Assembly: GCF_002896965.1 (NCBI RefSeq)
Contig: NZ_LYMM01000024.1
Span: forward strand, 1-64,000
Direction of reading: 5' to 3'
Origin: Novosphingobium guangzhouense
GTDB taxonomy: Bacteria; Pseudomonadota; Alphaproteobacteria; Sphingomonadales; Sphingomonadaceae
DNA length: 64,000 bases
Part shown: positions 1-8,659 of the stretch, one piece after another
How positions within the stretch are numbered: the first letter of the stretch is position 1
How the letters are laid out: each line of letters opens with the position of its first letter
The notes under the pieces: model-generated
What the model was told of the DNA's origin: nothing
What the model saw: only the letters and a program-made list of their open reading frames with translations
Database searches by the model: none
Position numbers and translations under genes: made by a program

Positions 1-243
1 GCTTCGCCGGCTCTCGCCCCACATGTCCTTGAACTGGCTTGCAGAATACAAATCTGCTAAGGGAACATTCCGCTGAGGCAACCGAACCATCGGTCGGGAA
101 CATCTCTCAGTGAGGCAATACGAATCCTCATCCTGTTTGTCGCGCTACAGCTTTCCCGCAGCGGTCTCGAGCTACAGCGGATATGATATGCATGGTAACG
201 CGATTTGTTTGCGAGCGCGGCCCAATGGCGGAATGGAGCTTAT
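1..243. other. Left edge, no recognised gene
   Basis: The first 243 bases hold no gene I can support. A short open stretch on the plus strand ends in a stop near 74 and could be the last two dozen codons of a gene that starts outside the window, but nothing in it is recognisable. A GGAG at 235-238 serves the acyl carrier protein gene that follows. Confidence 0.4.
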
Positions 244-507
244 ATGACGGAAATCGCAAATGATGTTGTCGATCTGATCGTCGAGCATCTGGGAATATAT
301 GCGGATCAAGTCACCTTAAATGCCAGATTTTTTGAAGATCTGGGCGCTGACAGTCTTGATGTAGTAGAAATAGTGATGGCACTTGAAGACACATTCAAAA
401 TCACGATCCCTGATAGTCATGTCGAAAGAATCCGTACGGTCAAGGACGCCATCGACTATGTCGAAAACGCGAAAAAGGATCCGAAAGCACGAGGGGCGAA
501 ATGGTAA
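244..507 (+). CDS. Acyl carrier protein (accessory copy)
   Basis: Predicted 87-residue acyl carrier protein that would carry acyl groups on a 4'-phosphopantetheine arm in the cytoplasm. The signature GADSLDVVE is visible, with the Ser that receives the arm, in an otherwise typical four-helix acidic ACP sequence. The start at 244 is preferred over an upstream in-frame ATG at 205 because GGAG lies 5 bases before it and the family begins here. A basic C-terminal tail ([11 protein letters not shown]) extends past the usual end. It overlaps the next gene by 7 bases. The coding sequence is visibly more AT-rich than its neighbours, suggesting transfer. No fatty acid or polyketide enzymes are nearby, so its acyl partner is unknown. 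Family assignment is firm; the role is not. Confidence 0.9.
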   Translation: MTEIANDVVDLIVEHLGIYADQVTLNARFFEDLGADSLDVVEIVMALEDTFKITIPDSHVERIRTVKDAIDYVENAKKDPKARGAKW

Positions 508-803
508 AATCGGAACTGGTTGACGCACTGCACAAAAACCATCCAGAGATAACCCTGGAGGAATGCGGGAAAATTGTAGACCTTTTCTTTGGAGAGATTG
601 TCGGTCGGCTGGCCGACGGCGGACGCGTAGAGTTAAGAGGGTTCGGGGCCTTTTCTACTCGACGTCGCGAGGCCAAAAATGGCCGCAACCCCCGTACCGG
701 CGCGTCGGTTGCTGTTCCCGCAAAGCGTGCCATTCATTTCAAGCCAGGGCGGAGCATGCACGGCAGGCTAAATAAAGCTAATGCTACCTTGGCAGAAGTT
801 TGA
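501..803 (+). CDS. IHF/HU-family DNA-bending protein
   Basis: A 100-residue protein of the HU/IHF family, closest in style to an IHF beta subunit. These proteins form dimers that bend DNA with two beta-ribbon arms. Seen here: an N-terminal [10 protein letters not shown] helix, the central [10 protein letters not shown] core, the arm segment containing GRNPRTG with the intercalating Pro, and the FKPGR return strand. It overlaps the upstream ACP gene by 7 bases in another frame, so the two are probably translationally coupled. In a mobile-element context it could assist relaxosome assembly or recombination, but that is inference; it may simply be an accessory nucleoid protein. Confidence 0.9.
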   Translation: MVKSELVDALHKNHPEITLEECGKIVDLFFGEIVGRLADGGRVELRGFGAFSTRRREAKNGRNPRTGASVAVPAKRAIHFKPGRSMHGRLNKANATLAEV

Positions 804-904
804 TAGACGCGATATTTAGTGAACATATAGTGGTGGCACTGCGCTGGCGGAGTCCTTCCGCGCACGGGGACAATCTCTCTTTTCACGATTGTGTCATTCG
901 AAGA

Positions 905-1200
905 GTGCATCAACAAACCGCGAAATGGCTCGTTGTCACTTTCGATCTGATGCCGGTAGCTGGAATTTGATAGCATTACGCCTGCAAGGAACGCGCCCAT
1001 AGCCATGGACATGCCCGCAGCGTCCATGAGCAGCGCGGCGCCGAGACTACCAGAAGAGCGCCGGCGGTGAGCACTTCACGCGTTCTTGCCCGGGCCAGAA
1101 GAGCGAAGAACGGATCGAGCGCCCACCGTGAGACAGCTACGAGCACCACCAGCGAGGTAAGCGCGGTTAAAAGGTCGGCCCATTGGAACAGCTTGTGTGA
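905..1200 (-). pseudogene. Kef-type K+/H+ antiporter fragment, frameshifted
   Basis: Remnant of a glutathione-regulated potassium efflux antiporter (KefB/KefC family). On the minus strand one frame reads DLLTALTSLVVLVAVSRWAL and [14 protein letters not shown] second frame then continues [17 protein letters not shown] and [18 protein letters not shown], which are characteristic of the Kef membrane domain. The two blocks join with one missing base near 1035, so the gene is frameshifted. Similarity stops abruptly after EPFRGLL near 905, where normal Kef proteins continue through more membrane helices. Both ends are missing. It cannot encode a working transporter. Confidence 0.75.
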
Positions 1201-1230
1201 AGCCGGGGAGAGAAACGCGACCGAAGCTGA

Positions 1231-1674
1231 TTATTTCGGGGCTGCTTCATTTGACGGGCAGGCGGTCTCGCCTGGCCTCAATGCACGCATCACGATCAGT
1301 TTTTTAGCAGGAATATCAAGAATGATTTCAGCCCTTTCGAGCAAGCCTTGACCCAAAAGACCATCTTGCGTGCCTGGCAAAGGGTCAGAGTTGTCCACTG
1401 GTGCTCCTTCAACAGTCGATCCTGCGAAGGTAATTCTATTACCCAGCGTGCGCCTAGTCATAAGATTCGCACCTTCAATTCGGTGAGAGCTGCCTTCTGC
1501 TTGTTGGTTATCATTTGGGAAAACGAGATTCCATGCTGCGTCAGACAATGTGACCACGCCATTTAACCCTAAGTCAATTTGCAGACGTACCGGATGACCG
1601 TTGATCTCCGCTTCGATTTGATCTCCCGAAACAACAGGAATTTCGCGACTGTGAGCCTTAGTTCGAATAACCAC
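1231..1674 (-). CDS. Retropepsin-like (clan AA) domain protein
   Basis: A 147-residue ORF that resembles the bacterial retropepsin-like aspartyl protease fold. A first strand pair reads IEAEINGHPVRLQID, and the C-terminal half contains DGLLGQGLLERAEIILDIP, matching the family pattern where a GLLG-x-x-x-L turn precedes a strand with Asp. The catalytic D-T-G triad is replaced by D-L-G, so activity is doubtful. The start is a GTG at 1674; an in-frame stop lies a few codons upstream and no ribosome site is obvious, so the N-terminus may be truncated. It faces the mobilisation operon and follows the Kef remnant in a decayed stretch. It could be a degraded relic or a binding protein using the fold. 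Confidence 0.5.
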   Translation of the reverse strand: MVIRTKAHSREIPVVSGDQIEAEINGHPVRLQIDLGLNGVVTLSDAAWNLVFPNDNQQAEGSSHRIEGANLMTRRTLGNRITFAGSTVEGAPVDNSDPLPGTQDGLLGQGLLERAEIILDIPAKKLIVMRALRPGETACPSNEAAPK

Positions 1675-1743
1675 ATGATTATGAGTGTTGGATTCTTAGA
1701 CGCTTGCGCCTGAGCGAACGTTTTGATAAATCATCAGGGCTTC

Positions 1744-2082
1744 ATGACATCTGCGAAGGTTTCCCGTTGGGAGATCTATCGCGTGCCCAAGGTTAATTTT
1801 CGCCTCGACGGGTCGCTGCACTCAACATTGATGCGACGCGCGCGTGGCGCGAACCTCTCTCTGTCAGGATTTATCCGACAGACGCTGGAACAGGCGGTCG
1901 ACGAGCGCAAGCGCTACGTCTTCTCCTCGCAAGACGAAATCCTCGCCACCGCCATCCAGATCCTCTCGATCCTGGCGACCTCCGTGGGCCAGCAGTCGCC
2001 AAAGGCCCTCGAGCAAGGCATGGCCCAGGCTCGGTCCATACTCCTGGAGCGCGGCCTCCTCGGGGAGGTGGATCGCTCATGA
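1744..2082 (+). CDS. Ribbon-helix-helix mobilisation accessory protein
   Basis: A 112-residue protein likely to bind the transfer origin and help assemble the relaxosome. Residues about 13-55 fit a MetJ/Arc ribbon-helix-helix: a short strand VNFRLDG, then two helices including SLSGFIRQTLEQAV. The C-terminal half is helical. The ATG at 1744 with AGGG just upstream is preferred; a TTG at 1723 in frame is possible. The stop overlaps the coupling-protein start as ATGA at 2079, indicating translational coupling. The function is inferred from this position immediately before a coupling protein and relaxase. Confidence 0.65.
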   Translation: MTSAKVSRWEIYRVPKVNFRLDGSLHSTLMRRARGANLSLSGFIRQTLEQAVDERKRYVFSSQDEILATAIQILSILATSVGQQSPKALEQGMAQARSILLERGLLGEVDRS

Positions 2083-4172
2083 GCATTTTCCGGAACGATA
2101 CGCTGGGATCGTGGACGCGGGGCGGGCAAGCGATCGTCCACAATGTCCGCATGACCACCCAGGTCTTCTACCAGACCATGCTGGCCGGGTTGATCATCTG
2201 GACCATCGGCACGCTCTGGTATGCCTTCGAAAAATCGACGGAATATGAGCGCTTCGTGCTGGTCAAGCTTGCGGAGGCGATGATCAAGGTCGACGCAGCG
2301 GGCGGCACCAATGATCCGGTCCAGTTTCGCACGCCGGCAGGTCAATCCTACTGGACGTCCGCGGACTGGCTGGTCGCTTCGCCCCTGGCAAAGAAGACGC
2401 TGCACCAGTTCGAGATCTATCTTCTGCACGGCGCTCTTCTATCGGGGCTGTTTACCCTCGTCATGCTCGGATGGGCCTGGTTCTACTTCACGCGGACGGG
2501 CAGAGGCCTTGGCTCCAACGAATATCTGCGCGGCGCCCGCTTCGGTACCATCAGGCAAGTGAAGCGCGCACTGTGGCGGCAACGCAAGGGACCGTTGATC
2601 GTAGGCAATGTCCCGGTCCCGGAAGCCTTCGAGCCCGAACATATCCTTCTGTGCGGCGCGCCGGGTACAGGCAAAACCAACCTCATCAACGGCATGCTTG
2701 ACGGCATTCGCAAGTCGGGAAGGCGTGCGATCGTCTATGACACGGCGGGCACTTTCGTTGAGAAATTCTATCGCCAGGGCACGGACATGCTGCTCAATCC
2801 GCTCGACCAGCGCACGGCCCGCTGGTCGCCCTGGGTCGATGTGCCGCGCGACTATCATTATGACCAGATCGCCGAGTCGACGATCCCCGACAAGCATGGC
2901 GATCCTTTCTGGGCCAAGGCCGCGCGGGGCACTCTTGTCGCGGTCATGCGCAAGCTCGCGCGGCAGAAACACACCTATGTCTCGCTGCTGCTCGACCGGC
3001 TGCTGCGCTCCAAACTCAAGGATCTTGCCGCCTTCGTATCTGGGACGGATGCAGCAGCCTTCATCAGCACGGAAGGCGAAAGGACGTCGGCGGGCATCCA
3101 AGCGGAACTCGCTTCAGTCATGCGCAGCTTCGGCTATCTCGACGACACCGAGGACGGCTTTTCGATCCGCGACTGGGTGGAGAAGGGGCAGCACGGGAGC
3201 TGGCTCTTCATAACCGTCAAGGCAGATCAGTTGCCCTCGTTGCGGCCGCTGATCACCGTCTGGCTCGATATCGCGATCAGCGCGATCATGAGCCTCACCC
3301 CCGATCGCGATCGACGCCTCTATTGCGTGATCGACGAATTGCCGACGCTTCAGAAGCTACCGTCACTCTCCGACTTCCTTGCCCGGGCCCGCAAATATGG
3401 CGGCTGCGGCATATTGGGGTTCCAGTCCTATCCCCAGCTTGAAGCCACTTACGGCATTCAGGATGCGGCCGCGATCACCGGCTATTGTTCCACATGGGGA
3501 GCGCTACGGGCCAACGATACCGCGACGGCCAAACATGTGTCGGAGAATCTGGGTCAGGTCGAGCAGGTCGAGGCCAATGAGGGCATGTCCTATGGCGTCA
3601 ACGACATGCGTGATGGCGTCAACCTCTCGCGGATGCAGGTGACGCGGCCGCTGGTCATGCCGACCGAGGTCACCAACCTGCCCAATCTTGTCGGATTTCT
3701 GCGCTTCGGCCGCAATTTGCCGGTTGTCCGCTTCGACAGCCGTTTCAACGAAATCCCTTCACTCGGCCCCGCCTTTCTCGAGCGGACGGCCCCCCCCATC
3801 CAGATCGACAATGCGAAGAAACTGGTCCGGATCGCTCACGCCGAAGCGCGCGTGCGGGAGGCGATCGAGCGGGAAGCGGCGCAAACACCGCCGCCCCACG
3901 CGAAACCGCCGAACACTTCCCCAGGCGAGCCGCCGAGCGGTGAGCAACCGCCCCAATCACCGCCGAGGCAACCGGACCTCTTCCAGCCGCCTGAGCCGCA
4001 CGTCGATGCGCAGCGCGTTGAAGACATTCTGTTGAATGAGGAGGACGCTGACCTGCCGGTTCCGCCCCGGCTCGCCTGGACGATCCTCGCCGGCAAGCAG
4101 GGCGAAATCCGCTCCGACCTGGTGCAACATGAGCGGGACGATGGTCCGCGCGAACCGTCGCGGCCAGCATGA
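2079..4172 (+). CDS. traD: Type IV conjugative coupling protein (TraD/TrwB/VirD4 family)
   Basis: A 697-residue inner-membrane ATPase that would hand the relaxase-DNA complex to a conjugative secretion channel. Two N-terminal membrane segments lie near residues 30-50 and 115-137, followed by a cytoplasmic motor domain. Walker A is GAPGTGKT at 193-200 and Walker B is LYCVIDE at about 414-420. The last 100 residues are Pro-rich and acidic, a usual tail for relaxase docking. It overlaps the RHH gene upstream and the relaxase gene downstream by ATGA junctions. Length and layout are normal for TraD-type proteins of sphingomonad plasmids. No mating-pair genes are present in the window. Confidence 0.92.
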   Translation: MSIFRNDTLGSWTRGGQAIVHNVRMTTQVFYQTMLAGLIIWTIGTLWYAFEKSTEYERFVLVKLAEAMIKVDAAGGTNDPVQFRTPAGQSYWTSADWLVASPLAKKTLHQFEIYLLHGALLSGLFTLVMLGWAWFYFTRTGRGLGSNEYLRGARFGTIRQVKRALWRQRKGPLIVGNVPVPEAFEPEHILLCGAPGTGKTNLINGMLDGIRKSGRRAIVYDTAGTFVEKFYRQGTDMLLNPLDQRTARWSPWVDVPRDYHYDQIAESTIPDKHGDPFWAKAARGTLVAVMRKLARQKHTYVSLLLDRLLRSKLKDLAAFVSGTDAAAFISTEGERTSAGIQAELASVMRSFGYLDDTEDGFSIRDWVEKGQHGSWLFITVKADQLPSLRPLITVWLDIAISAIMSLTPDRDRRLYCVIDELPTLQKLPSLSDFLARARKYGGCGILGFQSYPQLEATYGIQDAAAITGYCSTWGALRANDTATAKHVSENLGQVEQVEANEGMSYGVNDMRDGVNLSRMQVTRPLVMPTEVTNLPNLVGFLRFGRNLPVVRFDSRFNEIPSLGPAFLERTAPPIQIDNAKKLVRIAHAEARVREAIEREAAQTPPPHAKPPNTSPGEPPSGEQPPQSPPRQPDLFQPPEPHVDAQRVEDILLNEEDADLPVPPRLAWTILAGKQGEIRSDLVQHERDDGPREPSRPA

Positions 4173-7123
4173 TCCAGCCGCAACGTCTCCACGGCAAGCC
4201 CGCCAATATCGCCCGATATTATACGGTTGGCGACTATTACACCAAGGGCGGCAACGAACCGTCCGAATGGGGTGGCAAACTTGCTGCCGACCTCGGCCTT
4301 TCCGGTCCCGTCGACGCCAGACAGTTTCGTGACCTGCTTGCCGGCAACGTCGGCGATCAGCAACTGGGGCGACACCGCGCGGACGGGCAAATCCAGCATC
4401 ATCCTGGCTGGGACTTTGCCGTCAATGCCCCGAAATCCGTGTCCATCATGGCGCTGGTGGCAGCGGATGAGCGAGTGCTCGCCGCGCATGAACATGCTGT
4501 CACAGCTGCCATCACCTATCTGGAGGAACAGGCACAACTTCGCCGCCGCGAGGAAGGCAAGATCGTTCATGAGACCACGGGGCGCATTCTCGTCGCGCGC
4601 TTCACCGAGCATGGCAGCCGGGAACTCGACCCGCATCTCCATACCCATCTGGTCGTCCTCAACATGACCAATCGCCAGGATGGCGACCCGATGGCAAGCC
4701 TGGAAAGCCGCGTCATGTATGGTGAGCAGCGCGTGGCCGGGCAGATTTATCGCAATGCGCTCGCCTTCCGCCTTCGCGAGGCTGGTTATGAGGTCGAGTT
4801 TGATCCTCGCACCGGCTTGTTCGAGATACAGGGCGTGCCCAAGGAACTCATCGAGCGCTTCTCGCAGCGCGCAGAGGCGATTGAGGAGCATGCCCGGGAA
4901 CATGGCCTGGTCGGCCAAAAGGCCCAGCGTGCCTCCTTCTATGCAACCCGCAAGGCCAAGGCGAAGATCGGCGCGCAAGAACTTACTGTGCAATGGCATG
5001 AGCGGACTGGCGACCAACTCGAAACGCTTGGAAAAATTGCTGCCGTTGCACGCGAACGGGAGGGACAACAATTTACTCCTACCGAACGTACGGCTTCACG
5101 CGCTGCCCTTTTCGGCCTGCGGCAATTGGAAACCGCCGAAGCCGTCAACAATCTTGGCGATATCCTGCGCACGGGACTCGCAGCCCATGTCGGAGAAATG
5201 CGACTGGAGGATCTGCGCCCCCGGATCGAGACGCATGAACTCGTGCAAAAACTGTTGCCGACCCACGAGCAAACGGGCGACAGAGTACTCACGCATGGAC
5301 GCACCACCCGCAAGTCGTGGCGGCTGGAACTGGCACTTACCCAACATATTGCACTTGGCCTCGACGACGCCCGGCCGATCGCGTCGGGCGACCGGCTCCT
5401 GGCCGTACTGGAAAAGACGACGCTCAATGCTGAGCAGCAGCGGGCCCTGGTCGAGACCGCTATGTCGCGGGATCGCGTCACCGGGATCCATGGCGTTGCC
5501 GGATCGGGCAAGTCGACACTGGTGCGGGTATTGGGCGAAGCGGCGGAACCAGGAACGACGCTGATAGCATTGGCGCCCACATCATCGGCGGCTGCGGAAC
5601 TGGGGCAAAAGGCCAATATCGAGGCGCACACGGTCGCCAGCTTCGTAGCGCGTGGCAGCCATGGCATAACGGACCGCCATGTGCTCGTGCTCGACGAGGC
5701 CGGTCAGCTTGGCAACCGCCAGGCCAGAAGGCTGCTCGAGATCAGCCGGATAACCGGAGCAAGGCTCCTGTTCCTTGGCGACGAGAATCAGACCGGCGCC
5801 ATCGAACAGGGCAAGCCCTTCTGGCTGATGCGCCGGCTGGGATTGCCGGTGGTCGAGCTGACCGAGGCGGTTCGCCAGGAAACCCGTACGATCAAGGAAG
5901 CGGTCGCTCAGGCGAGGGCCGGCAATTTCGAGCAGTCGCTAAAGAATCTCGACAGCGTAACGACCGTCACCGACAATGAGGCCATGGCCGCGATGGTGGT
6001 CAACGCCTGGGTGAGGCTCAAGCCCGATTCCCGTGCGGGCACCAACATCCTCGTGCTCGACAATGCCACGCGCCTCATCGTCAACAGCAAGATCCGCGAA
6101 GCGCTCAGGAACGAGAATGAGTTGGCAGCCGAAGACAGCAGGCTCTCGATCCTTGCTCCGGCAGGCTTCACCGATATCGAAAAACATATGGGCCGCTTCT
6201 ACGGAGCAGGGCAAGTGGTGCGCTTCGACCGCGACATCGCCGGTCTCGGCGTTGCCCGGCACACGGACTATCGCGTCGTAGGACTCGGACGGGAGCCCAA
6301 CGGCCGGCAGGTCGTGCGCCTTGTCGATGAACAGGGGCGCATCATCCGCTGGGATCCGCAGACGACACGGGCCCGGCACATCAATGTCTTCAACCCCGAA
6401 GAGCGTGATCTGGCCGAGGGGGATCGTATCCAATGGCGTCTGGTCAATCGGGATCTCGATCTGCGCAACGCCGAGCGCGGCACGGTCGAAAAGCTGGACG
6501 GTGACCTTGCTACGATCCGTTGGGATCGGGACGGCCGTGTACAGCAGGTCGACCTGTCAGAGCACAAGACCTGGGACCATGGCTATGCCGAGACAGTATA
6601 TTCCTCACAGTCGAAGACTTATCCGCGAGTCTTCCTGCTGGCGCCCGTGGAATCGCCGCTGGTCAATGCCCAGAACTTCTACACTGCCATTACGCGCGCC
6701 ATGTACGGCGTCAGGCTCTGGACAAACAACGTCAAGGAACTTGTCGCCAAGCTGGAGCGCCAGTCGGGTGAGAAGACCTCCTCCACCGAGGGCCTTGGAC
6801 GCATGGACCAGGACCGCGTCGGCCCGTTCACGAACCGGCAGGGCGCGCGCCTGGCGACGCTGAAGGCCGAACAGGAAAAGGACCGAACGTCGCGTCGGGA
6901 TCGCGCCCTTGAAAGGCAATTGTCTCGCCGGGATCGCGGGCCGCGAGGGACAGCAGAGCATATCGCGGAAGGCGCCCGAAGCGTCGCTCAGGTCCTCGAC
7001 CGGTTTCTCGAGGGCATTCTCGATCGTGCTCGCACCCGGATCGAGCCCTCGACAACGCATGCTGAACGGCAGTCGCCATCCCCCGCACCTCAATCCGAAC
7101 CCTCCCACGGTCCCGAACGATAG
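4169..7123 (+). CDS. traI: MobF-family conjugative relaxase-helicase (TrwC/TraI type)
   Basis: A 984-residue bifunctional protein that nicks the transfer origin and unwinds the plasmid strand. The N-terminal TrwC relaxase domain has catalytic tyrosines in YYTVGDYY (residues 17-24) and the metal-binding histidine motif HLHTH at 156-160. From about residue 400 a RecD-like helicase follows, with Walker A GVAGSGKST near 440-450 and VLVLDEAGQLG as motif II. A basic C-terminal tail ends the protein. It is shorter than F-plasmid TraI, matching the TrwC/TraA class. It overlaps the coupling protein by ATGA, and the nuclease gene begins 11 bases after its stop. It is intact, so the element is probably mobilisable if a transfer channel exists elsewhere. 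Confidence 0.93.
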   Translation: MIQPQRLHGKPANIARYYTVGDYYTKGGNEPSEWGGKLAADLGLSGPVDARQFRDLLAGNVGDQQLGRHRADGQIQHHPGWDFAVNAPKSVSIMALVAADERVLAAHEHAVTAAITYLEEQAQLRRREEGKIVHETTGRILVARFTEHGSRELDPHLHTHLVVLNMTNRQDGDPMASLESRVMYGEQRVAGQIYRNALAFRLREAGYEVEFDPRTGLFEIQGVPKELIERFSQRAEAIEEHAREHGLVGQKAQRASFYATRKAKAKIGAQELTVQWHERTGDQLETLGKIAAVAREREGQQFTPTERTASRAALFGLRQLETAEAVNNLGDILRTGLAAHVGEMRLEDLRPRIETHELVQKLLPTHEQTGDRVLTHGRTTRKSWRLELALTQHIALGLDDARPIASGDRLLAVLEKTTLNAEQQRALVETAMSRDRVTGIHGVAGSGKSTLVRVLGEAAEPGTTLIALAPTSSAAAELGQKANIEAHTVASFVARGSHGITDRHVLVLDEAGQLGNRQARRLLEISRITGARLLFLGDENQTGAIEQGKPFWLMRRLGLPVVELTEAVRQETRTIKEAVAQARAGNFEQSLKNLDSVTTVTDNEAMAAMVVNAWVRLKPDSRAGTNILVLDNATRLIVNSKIREALRNENELAAEDSRLSILAPAGFTDIEKHMGRFYGAGQVVRFDRDIAGLGVARHTDYRVVGLGREPNGRQVVRLVDEQGRIIRWDPQTTRARHINVFNPEERDLAEGDRIQWRLVNRDLDLRNAERGTVEKLDGDLATIRWDRDGRVQQVDLSEHKTWDHGYAETVYSSQSKTYPRVFLLAPVESPLVNAQNFYTAITRAMYGVRLWTNNVKELVAKLERQSGEKTSSTEGLGRMDQDRVGPFTNRQGARLATLKAEQEKDRTSRRDRALERQLSRRDRGPRGTAEHIAEGARSVAQVLDRFLEGILDRARTRIEPSTTHAERQSPSPAPQSEPSHGPER

Positions 7124-7134
7124 AGGCTCATCCC

Positions 7135-7722
7135 ATGCTCCTCATCCTGCTCGCTGTCGCGTTGGTGCTCCTGGCCCTTGTCCTGCGCCGCTTTCACGTG
7201 CCCTTGCGGCATCGATGGCGTCGCAGGCAGGCAAGGGTCATGGCGCAGCAACTGCGCGGCCGTGGTCGCCTGCAACCGCCCCAACTCCTCTATGCGAGGC
7301 TAAGAAGCATGGATCCGCTCGCCTTTGAGGAGTTGCTGCTCGAAAGTTTCGAGCGTCGTGGTTTCAGGGTCATCAGAAACCATCGCTACACCGGCGATGG
7401 CGGCATCGATGGAAAGGTGATGATCGACGGCTCTCTCTGGCTCATCCAGGCGAAGCGCTATGCGACGGCCATCCGGCCCGAACATGTCAGCGCCTTCGAT
7501 GCGCTGTGCCGGGCCAAAAACTGTCGCGGCCTTTTCATCCATACCGGCCGAACAGGGCCGCAGAGCCGGGAGTTCATCGGCAACAGCAGCCACGTCGAAA
7601 TCATATCCGGGCGAAGGCTGCTTGCCCTGTTGACAGGCGGCCCGATAGCAGTGCCTGAAGCCCCAGCCCGTGCCATGCTTCCCGTGAAATCTCATCGAGC
7701 AGAGCCGGGGCGGGCAGGGTGA
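7135..7722 (+). CDS. Membrane-anchored Mrr-like restriction endonuclease domain protein
   Basis: A 195-residue protein with one N-terminal membrane helix (residues 2-16, Leu/Val-rich), a basic linker, and an Mrr_cat-type nuclease domain from about residue 60. The core shows FEELLLESFERRGF, then GDGGIDGKV with the metal-binding Asp, and LIQAKRY with the Q-x-K pair of this PD-(D/E)xK group. Proteins of this layout often sit in sphingomonad conjugation operons. It starts 11 bases after the relaxase stop, and its own stop overlaps the next start. Possible roles are DNA processing during transfer or exclusion of competing DNA; the sequence does not decide between them. Confidence 0.8.
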   Translation: MLLILLAVALVLLALVLRRFHVPLRHRWRRRQARVMAQQLRGRGRLQPPQLLYARLRSMDPLAFEELLLESFERRGFRVIRNHRYTGDGGIDGKVMIDGSLWLIQAKRYATAIRPEHVSAFDALCRAKNCRGLFIHTGRTGPQSREFIGNSSHVEIISGRRLLALLTGGPIAVPEAPARAMLPVKSHRAEPGRAG

Positions 7723-8246
7723 TGTGGCGCCTTCTCTCGAGCACGACATGGGCAGTCACTGCCTTGCTGGCAGCATCGCCGGAACGGGCCATGGCAGCGC
7801 CCGAAAAAGTTCAGGAGGAACAGCGTATAGCTTCCTGCATCCGTCAGGCGTCGATGGGGCATGCGTGGCTGGAGAAGACGCTTTGGGGCTTGCGAGATCA
7901 GGAAGCAGGCTGGATCGGTGCTGAAGTCCGTAACAGCAATGGCTCGCATGATCTTGGCCCCTTGCAGATCAACAGCTGGTGGGTGCCACGCATAGCCGCG
8001 CAAGTCGGGCACTCCGAACTCCAGGTGCGACACTGGCTGCGCTTCGATCCCTGCTTCAATGCCGAGGCTGCGCGATGGATCTTTCTCTCCGGCCTACGTG
8101 CAGCGAAAGATTACTGGGCGGCAATTGGCCTTTATCACAGTCCGACAACATGGAGGCAGCGCAGATATTCAGGTTCGGTGGCACGTCGGATGAAGGTGCG
8201 CTTTGGCGAGAGCGTCTTTCACAAGCCGATGCGGACACGAAATTGA
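7722..8246 (+). CDS. Conjugation-associated lytic transglycosylase
   Basis: A 174-residue periplasmic muramidase of the SLT/VirB1-like class that would open peptidoglycan for the conjugation channel. An N-terminal signal peptide is followed by the catalytic region, with Glu in LRDQEAGW and the downstream SHDLGPLQINSWW motif typical of the goose-lysozyme-like fold. The ATG at 7722 overlaps the nuclease stop as TGATG; an in-frame GTG directly before it is less likely. It is the last gene of the mobilisation operon. It is short, without accessory domains, as expected for plasmid-borne transglycosylases. Confidence 0.8.
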   Translation: MWRLLSSTTWAVTALLAASPERAMAAPEKVQEEQRIASCIRQASMGHAWLEKTLWGLRDQEAGWIGAEVRNSNGSHDLGPLQINSWWVPRIAAQVGHSELQVRHWLRFDPCFNAEAARWIFLSGLRAAKDYWAAIGLYHSPTTWRQRRYSGSVARRMKVRFGESVFHKPMRTRN

Positions 8247-8265
8247 CCCTGGAAACATTGGCCAG

Positions 8266-8590
8266 CTACATCGCTTCGAACGCGAGCGTGACACAATAGC
8301 TATAGTAGCGGGCTGCGGCGCCCGAGGGTGCCATATCGCGGTAGCGTGCGAGCAGAAGATAGCGGCCGGCATCAGGCGGGGTAACGGTGAACTTGCCCGA
8401 CGCATCGGTGTGGAGTTCGGCCGCCACTTTCTTTCCATCATAGAACCCGGCTTCGCGGAACAACGTCACGTCGGTTTTGGCCAGCCCCTTGCCGCCGTAC
8501 AGGACCTTAACCGTGAAGGGCTGAGCTGTCGTGATCGATGTCGCATTGCCAAGCAGATCGAATTTCGAACGCTGTGCCCCGCGTATAAGA
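8266..8590 (-). pseudogene. DUF4198 protein, C-terminal fragment
   Basis: The minus strand encodes the second half of a DUF4198-type periplasmic protein. Recognisable pieces are PFTVKVLYGGKGL, VTLFREAGFYDGKKVAAEL and PDAGRYLLLARYRD, ending with a natural stop after TLAFEAM. The normal family has a signal peptide and a further N-terminal domain of more than 100 residues. Here nothing similar precedes about 8590, although the frame stays open to 8658. I read it as truncated by the same rearrangements that left the adjacent IS remnant. Family members are often linked to metal uptake. Confidence 0.6.
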
Positions 8591-8659
8591 GGCAGCAGCG
8601 CCGGCATCCTCCAGCCTTTCACTCTAGCACCACGGCCCGCTCCGGTTGCGAGGCACAAA

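Noticed and set aside
1..74. Possible tail of a gene entering from the left
   Set aside because: Too short to identify; more than one frame is open.
1675..1743. Transfer origin between the retropepsin-like gene and the RHH gene
   Set aside because: The position is plausible, but I see only a weak short dyad and no nick-site signature.
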